This document shows positions 6,417-10,250 of a DNA stretch of 10,250 bases, in pieces (within the stretch, counting starts at the first letter, position 1; each line of letters begins with the position of its first letter). The stretch covers positions 1 to 10,250 of the forward strand of contig JAISKQ010000239.1 in NCBI GenBank assembly GCA_031260865.1. Direction: 5' to 3'. The notes beneath the pieces were generated by a model. That model saw nothing but the letters and a program-made list of their open reading frames with translations. It did no database searches and had not been told where the DNA came from. Source of the DNA: Prevotella sp. GTDB lineage: Bacteria; Bacteroidota; Bacteroidia; Bacteroidales; Dysgonomonadaceae. Position numbers and translations under genes: made by a program.

Positions 6417-7529
6417 ATGGAAAAAGAAAAATTATCCGTTTATGAAGAATGCAGAAAAAAAGGAATTTCGCGCCGCGACTTCCTTAAATTCTGCACGATG
6501 ATGGGAGCTTTGCTTGGATTGGAATCCACAGGCGTGGCACAAGTGGTGGAGGCATTGGAAAAGAAATCCCGTTTGCCTATTATCTGGCTTCATCTTCAGG
6601 AATGTACTTGTTGTAGCGAATCTTTTATTCGTACGGCGCACCCTATTTTAGCAGACCTTCTTTTCGACCAGATTTCATTGGATTATACAGAAACCTTGAT
6701 GGCAGCCTCAGGCGAGCAGGCAGAGAAGTGTATGCACGATACAATGGAAAAATACAAAGGTGAATATATCCTGATGATTGAAGGTTCTATCCCTACTAAA
6801 GATGAAGCCTATTGCTGTATTGGCGGACGTAGCGCCAAGCAGATTGTAGAGGAAGCCGCCGCCGGAGCCAAAGCTGTTGTGGCATGGGGCAACTGCGCGT
6901 CGGCAGGATGTGTGCAAGCCGCTAATCCGAATCCAACGGGAGCCAGACCTGCCCATCGCATCATAAAAGGAAAAACGGTGATGAACGTGCAAGGATGTCC
7001 TCCTATAGCCGAAGTAATGGCAGGTATTGTGGTGCATTTGCTCACATTCGGCAATATACCTCAATTAGACAGTCTTGGACGACCTAAGGCATTTTATTCG
7101 CGTCGTGTACACGATACTTGTTATCGCCGCGCCAACTTTGACGCCGGGCTATTCGTTGAAAGTTTCGACGATGAAAACGCGAGACGCGGATATTGCTTAT
7201 ATAAAGTAGGATGTAAGGGTCCTAACACGTATAACTCGTGTGGTATTATAAAATGGAATGAAGGCACAAGTTATCCTATCCAGAGCGGTCACCCTTGCTT
7301 GGGTTGCAGCGAAGAAGGATTTTGGGATAAAAGCCCGTTCTATAAACGGAATCCTACAACTCATGGTTTTGGCATAGAAGCCACCGCGGATGATATTGGA
7401 TTGGCTCTTGGCGTTGCTACCGTGGCGGGCGTTGCCGCGCATGGGATCGCGACCAATATTCGTAAGAAAAAATTAATTGAAAACGAGGTTTCACACGATG
7501 AACCGGAAAATAAGAAATCTAATCAATAA
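6417..7529 (+). CDS. hyaA: [NiFe] hydrogenase small subunit, Tat-exported, with oxygen-tolerant-type cysteines
   Basis: This is the electron-transfer subunit of a group 1 membrane-bound uptake hydrogenase, carrying three Fe-S clusters from the active site to HyaC. The 370-residue precursor starts with a Tat signal, SRRDFLKFC at 18-26, followed by a hydrophobic stretch. The proximal-cluster region has Cys63, Cys65 and Cys66 (ECTCCSE), Cys160 and Cys165 (WGNCASAGC) and Cys194 (QGCPP). Cys65 and Cys165 stand where ordinary hydrogenases have glycine. These six cysteines are the ligands of the [4Fe-3S] cluster in oxygen-tolerant enzymes such as E. coli Hyd-1. The distal cluster fits His232, Cys235, Cys260 and Cys266. 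The medial [3Fe-4S] cluster fits Cys275, Cys294 and Cys297, with Pro293 present. A C-terminal membrane helix lies at about 326-346, followed by a charged tail. Export as a complex with HyaB, facing the periplasm, is expected. Oxygen tolerance itself is inferred. Confidence 0.97.
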   Translation: MEKEKLSVYEECRKKGISRRDFLKFCTMMGALLGLESTGVAQVVEALEKKSRLPIIWLHLQECTCCSESFIRTAHPILADLLFDQISLDYTETLMAASGEQAEKCMHDTMEKYKGEYILMIEGSIPTKDEAYCCIGGRSAKQIVEEAAAGAKAVVAWGNCASAGCVQAANPNPTGARPAHRIIKGKTVMNVQGCPPIAEVMAGIVVHLLTFGNIPQLDSLGRPKAFYSRRVHDTCYRRANFDAGLFVESFDDENARRGYCLYKVGCKGPNTYNSCGIIKWNEGTSYPIQSGHPCLGCSEEGFWDKSPFYKRNPTTHGFGIEATADDIGLALGVATVAGVAAHGIATNIRKKKLIENEVSHDEPENKKSNQ

Positions 7530-7542
7530 ACTTTAAAAGACT

Positions 7543-9258
7543 ATGGCTGAAAGAATAGTTGTTGACCCAATCACCCGTATTGAAGGTCATTTAAGAATAG
7601 AAGCAGAAATAGAAGGCGGAGTTATAAAAGATGCTTATAGTTCCGGTACGATGGTTCGTGGTATCGAAACCATTGTAAAAGATCGTGATCCTCGTGATGT
7701 TTGGGCTTTTGTCGGACGCGTATGCGGAGTTTGTACTTCTACACACTCTTTGTGTTCGGTACGTGCCGTGGAGGACGCCTTGGATATTGTTATTCCTCCT
7801 AATGCCCAAATGGTGCGGAATATTATGGCAAACGTGCTTTATATGCACGACCATGTGGTGCATTTCTATCATCTGCATGCCCTCGACTGGGTAGATGTTG
7901 TATCTGCCCTAAAGGCTGATCCTGCCGCCGCGTCTGCCGCCGCGCAACAATTGTCGGCATGGCCGAAAAGCTCGACAGGATACTTTAAGACGATAAAAGA
8001 CAGGGTGCAAAAATTTGTCGAAAGTGGTCAGCTTGGCATTTTCGCGAACGGATATTGGGGACACCCCGCCTATAAATTGACTCCCGAACAGAACCTGATT
8101 GCCGTGGCTCATTATCTTGAAGCATTGGAATGGCAAAAGGAAATCGTAAAGGTTCATGCCGTATTCGGCGGTAAAAACCCTCATCCAAACTATCTCGTGG
8201 GTGGAATGCCCGCCAGTATAAACCTAAATGAAGCGAATGCGATAAACGCGGAACGTTTGGCTTTTGTAAAAGAAAAACTGCTTGAAGCCAAAACATTTAT
8301 CGATCAGGTATATATTCCTGATATTCTGCTTATCGGCAGCGTATATAAAAATGACTGGGGTAAAATAGGGGGCGGTATCTCTAATTACCTTGCTTATGGC
8401 GACTTCCCTATGGATGGCGCAGATCCGGCAAGTTATAAGATGCCTCGCGGTATTATCCTTGATAGGGATTTGTCGAAAGTATATCCGGTAGATGCTAATT
8501 CTCCTGAGGAAATACAAGAATATATTTATCATTCATGGTATAAGTATAGTAAGGGAAATAATGCGGGGCTTCACCCGTACGAAGGAGAAACCGAATTGAA
8601 TTATACAGGTCCACGCCCTCCTTATCAACATTTGGACGTAAATGATAAATACAGTTGGGTAAAAACGCCTCGTTGGAAAGAAAAACCGATGGAAGTAGGA
8701 CCTTTGTCCAGGATGCTTGTCGCTTATGCTTCCGGCAAAGAACCGCAGAAGTCATTGATTGATGATACGTTGAAAGCTCTTGACCTGCCTGCCGAAGCAT
8801 TGTTCTCTACATTGGGCAGAACCGCGGCGCGCGCGTTGGAATCTAAATTAAATGCTGATTGGGCATTGGAATGTTATGATAAGCTGATAGCCAACTTACA
8901 TAACGACACGCGCATGGTCAATAATGAAAAATGGGAAGAAGAATCATGGCCTAAACAAGCGAAAGGAGTAGGTCTTACAGAAGCTCCCCGTGGCGCTTTA
9001 GCTCATTTCGTCGTTATTGAAAATGGTCGTGTGAAGAATTATCAGTTGGTGGTTCCTTCAACATGGAATGCTTCCCCGCGTGACGAAAAAGGACAGCTTT
9101 CGGCATACGAGGCTTCGTTGATAGGCACACCTGTCCACGATCCGAAGTTGCCGTTGGAAATCTTGCGTACGATACACTCTTTCGACCCTTGTCTGGCTTG
9201 TGCAGTTCATTTGTATGACGAGGATGGTAAATATGTACACCAAATGGATACTTTTTAA
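7543..9258 (+). CDS. hyaB: [NiFe] hydrogenase large (catalytic) subunit
   Basis: HyaB holds the Ni-Fe(CN)2CO site that splits H2 into protons and electrons. The 571-residue protein has the N-terminal DPITRIEGHLRIE motif and the L1 motif RVCGVCTSTH, with Cys61 and Cys64. The C-terminal L2 motif is DPCLACAVH, with Cys550, Cys553 and His556. These four cysteines bind nickel and iron. Arg483 in APRGALAHF matches the conserved active-site arginine. After His556 a 15-residue tail, LYDEDGKYVHQMDTF, remains for removal by HyaD, which is the usual length for this class. It has no signal peptide, so it should be exported by hitch-hiking with HyaA. It lies 13 bases after hyaA, and its start is preceded by AT-rich sequence ending GACTATG. 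Confidence 0.98.
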   Translation: MAERIVVDPITRIEGHLRIEAEIEGGVIKDAYSSGTMVRGIETIVKDRDPRDVWAFVGRVCGVCTSTHSLCSVRAVEDALDIVIPPNAQMVRNIMANVLYMHDHVVHFYHLHALDWVDVVSALKADPAAASAAAQQLSAWPKSSTGYFKTIKDRVQKFVESGQLGIFANGYWGHPAYKLTPEQNLIAVAHYLEALEWQKEIVKVHAVFGGKNPHPNYLVGGMPASINLNEANAINAERLAFVKEKLLEAKTFIDQVYIPDILLIGSVYKNDWGKIGGGISNYLAYGDFPMDGADPASYKMPRGIILDRDLSKVYPVDANSPEEIQEYIYHSWYKYSKGNNAGLHPYEGETELNYTGPRPPYQHLDVNDKYSWVKTPRWKEKPMEVGPLSRMLVAYASGKEPQKSLIDDTLKALDLPAEALFSTLGRTAARALESKLNADWALECYDKLIANLHNDTRMVNNEKWEEESWPKQAKGVGLTEAPRGALAHFVVIENGRVKNYQLVVPSTWNASPRDEKGQLSAYEASLIGTPVHDPKLPLEILRTIHSFDPCLACAVHLYDEDGKYVHQMDTF

Positions 9259-9269
9259 ATTGAATTACT

Positions 9270-10037
9270 ATGAGAAGTCGTAGAGAAAAATTGAGGGAAG
9301 TCTATGTTTGGGAATTACCGGTACGCTTTTACCATTGGGTAAATGCTTTGTGTATTGTTATTCTCTGTATCACAGGCTTTCTTATTGCCAATCCGCCGGC
9401 TATTATGAGCGAGACGGAGGCTACTTTCAGATATTGGTTCGGAATCGTGCGTTTTGTTCATTTTGTGACGGCTTTTGTCTTTTTCTTCAACTTTATGTTT
9501 CGTATCTATTGGGGATTTGTAGGAAATAAATATGCCCGGTGGAATAATTTTATTCCTTTGAAAAAATCTCAATGGAAAGAACTGATTGAAGTCATTAAGG
9601 TAGATGTATTCATGATTAAGAATAAACCGGTGGATAGTATCGGACACAATCAGGTTGCCAGTTGTACTTATTTTATTATGTTTCTGGCATTCTTATTACA
9701 ATGTGTCACCGGTTTCGGGCTTTATGCGCAAATGAGCAAAGCCGCTTTGCCAAAACTGTTTGCATGGATGGTTCCTTTGATGGGAGGCGACTTGATGGTA
9801 CGTCACATTCATCATTATTCGATGTGGTTTTTCATCCTGTTTGCCGTTGGACATGTTTATCTTGTTTTTTACCATGACTATATAGAACGCCGCGGAGTGA
9901 CGTCTTCTATGATAGGCGGTTGGAAATTTGTTGAAGAGGAAGTGGCTGAGGCTGAGGAAAAACTGGAAAAAGAAGAAAAGAAAAAAAAGGAAGAGAAGAA
10001 AAAAGATAAAAAGCAATCTCAAATAGCTACTGAATGA
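9270..10037 (+). CDS. hyaC: Di-haem cytochrome b subunit of the uptake hydrogenase
   Basis: HyaC is the integral membrane subunit that accepts electrons from the distal cluster of HyaA and passes them to quinone. The 255-residue protein has four membrane segments at about 22-42, 61-83, 133-153 and 182-204. Histidines near their ends (His22, His64, His179-182, His195) suit the b-haem ligands of the Ni-hydrogenase cytochrome b family. After the last helix, residues 222-255 form an unusual Glu/Lys-rich tail, EEEVAEAEEKLEKEEKKKK and onward, probably a charged helix on the cytoplasmic side. E. coli HyaC, at about 235 residues, has no comparable tail that I recall. The tail includes a run of eight adenines at 9981-9988. 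The gene starts 11 bases after hyaB and its stop overlaps the hyaD start. Confidence 0.95.
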   Translation: MRSRREKLREVYVWELPVRFYHWVNALCIVILCITGFLIANPPAIMSETEATFRYWFGIVRFVHFVTAFVFFFNFMFRIYWGFVGNKYARWNNFIPLKKSQWKELIEVIKVDVFMIKNKPVDSIGHNQVASCTYFIMFLAFLLQCVTGFGLYAQMSKAALPKLFAWMVPLMGGDLMVRHIHHYSMWFFILFAVGHVYLVFYHDYIERRGVTSSMIGGWKFVEEEVAEAEEKLEKEEKKKKEEKKKDKKQSQIATE

Positions 10038-10250
10038 AAACCCTTATCTTAGGAGTTGGGAACTTATTATTAAAAGATGAAGGCGTAGGTATCCATGTTA
10101 TACAGGCGCTGGAACAAGAACAGTTACCTTCCGGTATCCACCTTATGGATGGTGGAACCGGAGGGTTTCATTTGATGAGTTGGTTAGAAGAATATGAGCG
10201 TATTATCATGATAGACGCTACATTGGACAATAATCCTCCGGGCACGGTAC
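10034..10250 (+). CDS. hyaD: Hydrogenase maturation endopeptidase, 5' part, cut by window edge
   Basis: The first 72 codons of a HyaD/HybD-type protease are visible; the rest lies beyond the right edge. It begins MKTLILGVGNLLLKDEGVG, the family motif, with Glu16 as a nickel-sensing ligand. GIHLMDGGTGG at 34-44 and RIIMIDAT at 56-63 follow, with Asp61 at the position of the second nickel ligand. The histidine ligand should lie past the edge. The enzyme checks for nickel and cuts the HyaB tail after His556. The ATG overlaps the hyaC stop in ATGA, so the two are likely coupled in translation. In this reading frame a TGA lies directly before the ATG, which supports this start. Confidence 0.93.
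   Translation, partial: MKTLILGVGNLLLKDEGVGIHVIQALEQEQLPSGIHLMDGGTGGFHLMSWLEEYERIIMIDATLDNNPPGTV

Noticed and set aside
9981..10037. Slippage at the A8 run in hyaC producing a HyaC-HyaD fusion
   Set aside because: The hyaD frame has a TGA directly before its ATG, so a shift into that frame would end there and no fusion could form.

Overview
The window looks like chromosomal DNA of a member of the Bacteroidota, probably an anaerobic or microaerophilic Bacteroidales-type organism. Three things suggest this. Gene starts are AT-rich and lack clear Shine-Dalgarno sequences, often ending in ACTATG. Intergenic DNA is very AT-rich and carries perfect TAnnTTTG motifs, the -7 element of Bacteroidota promoters. 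The CRISPR repeat is of the Cas12a (type V-A) kind known from Porphyromonas- and Prevotella-like bacteria. The taxon is inferred from style and gene content, not proven.

Layout. Positions 1-591 hold the leader-distal end of a type V-A CRISPR array read on the + strand: one cut repeat, nine full repeats and nine spacers, ending in a degenerate repeat. A possible terminator follows at 612-649. No cas gene is visible; they would lie to the left. Positions 592-798 contain no gene. On the minus strand lies a two-gene unit, an FmdE-like protein (3094-3633) followed by hypF (799-3075), so hypF points toward the array. A 262-bp AT-rich divergent region (3634-3895) separates it from a + strand operon: hypC, hypD, hypE, hyaA, hyaB, hyaC and the start of hyaD, which runs off the right edge.

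How the genes work together. HypF and HypE make the cyanide ligands of the [NiFe] active site from carbamoyl phosphate, and HypC and HypD assemble the Fe(CN)2CO unit and deliver it to the large-subunit precursor HyaB. HyaD should then remove the 15-residue C-terminal tail of HyaB after nickel insertion. The mature HyaA-HyaB dimer is exported through the Tat system by the HyaA signal peptide and is tied to the membrane by the HyaA C-terminal helix and the di-haem cytochrome b HyaC, passing electrons from H2 to quinone. The nickel-insertion genes hypA and hypB are not in the window.

The most notable points are as follows. HyaA has all six cysteines expected for the proximal [4Fe-3S] cluster of oxygen-tolerant hydrogenases. 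An FmdE-family protein that has lost its usual CPG cysteine is encoded with hypF. HyaC has a long Lys/Glu-rich tail. I found no clearly new defence or metabolic system: the main content is a well-formed uptake hydrogenase locus beside the tail of a Cas12a array.
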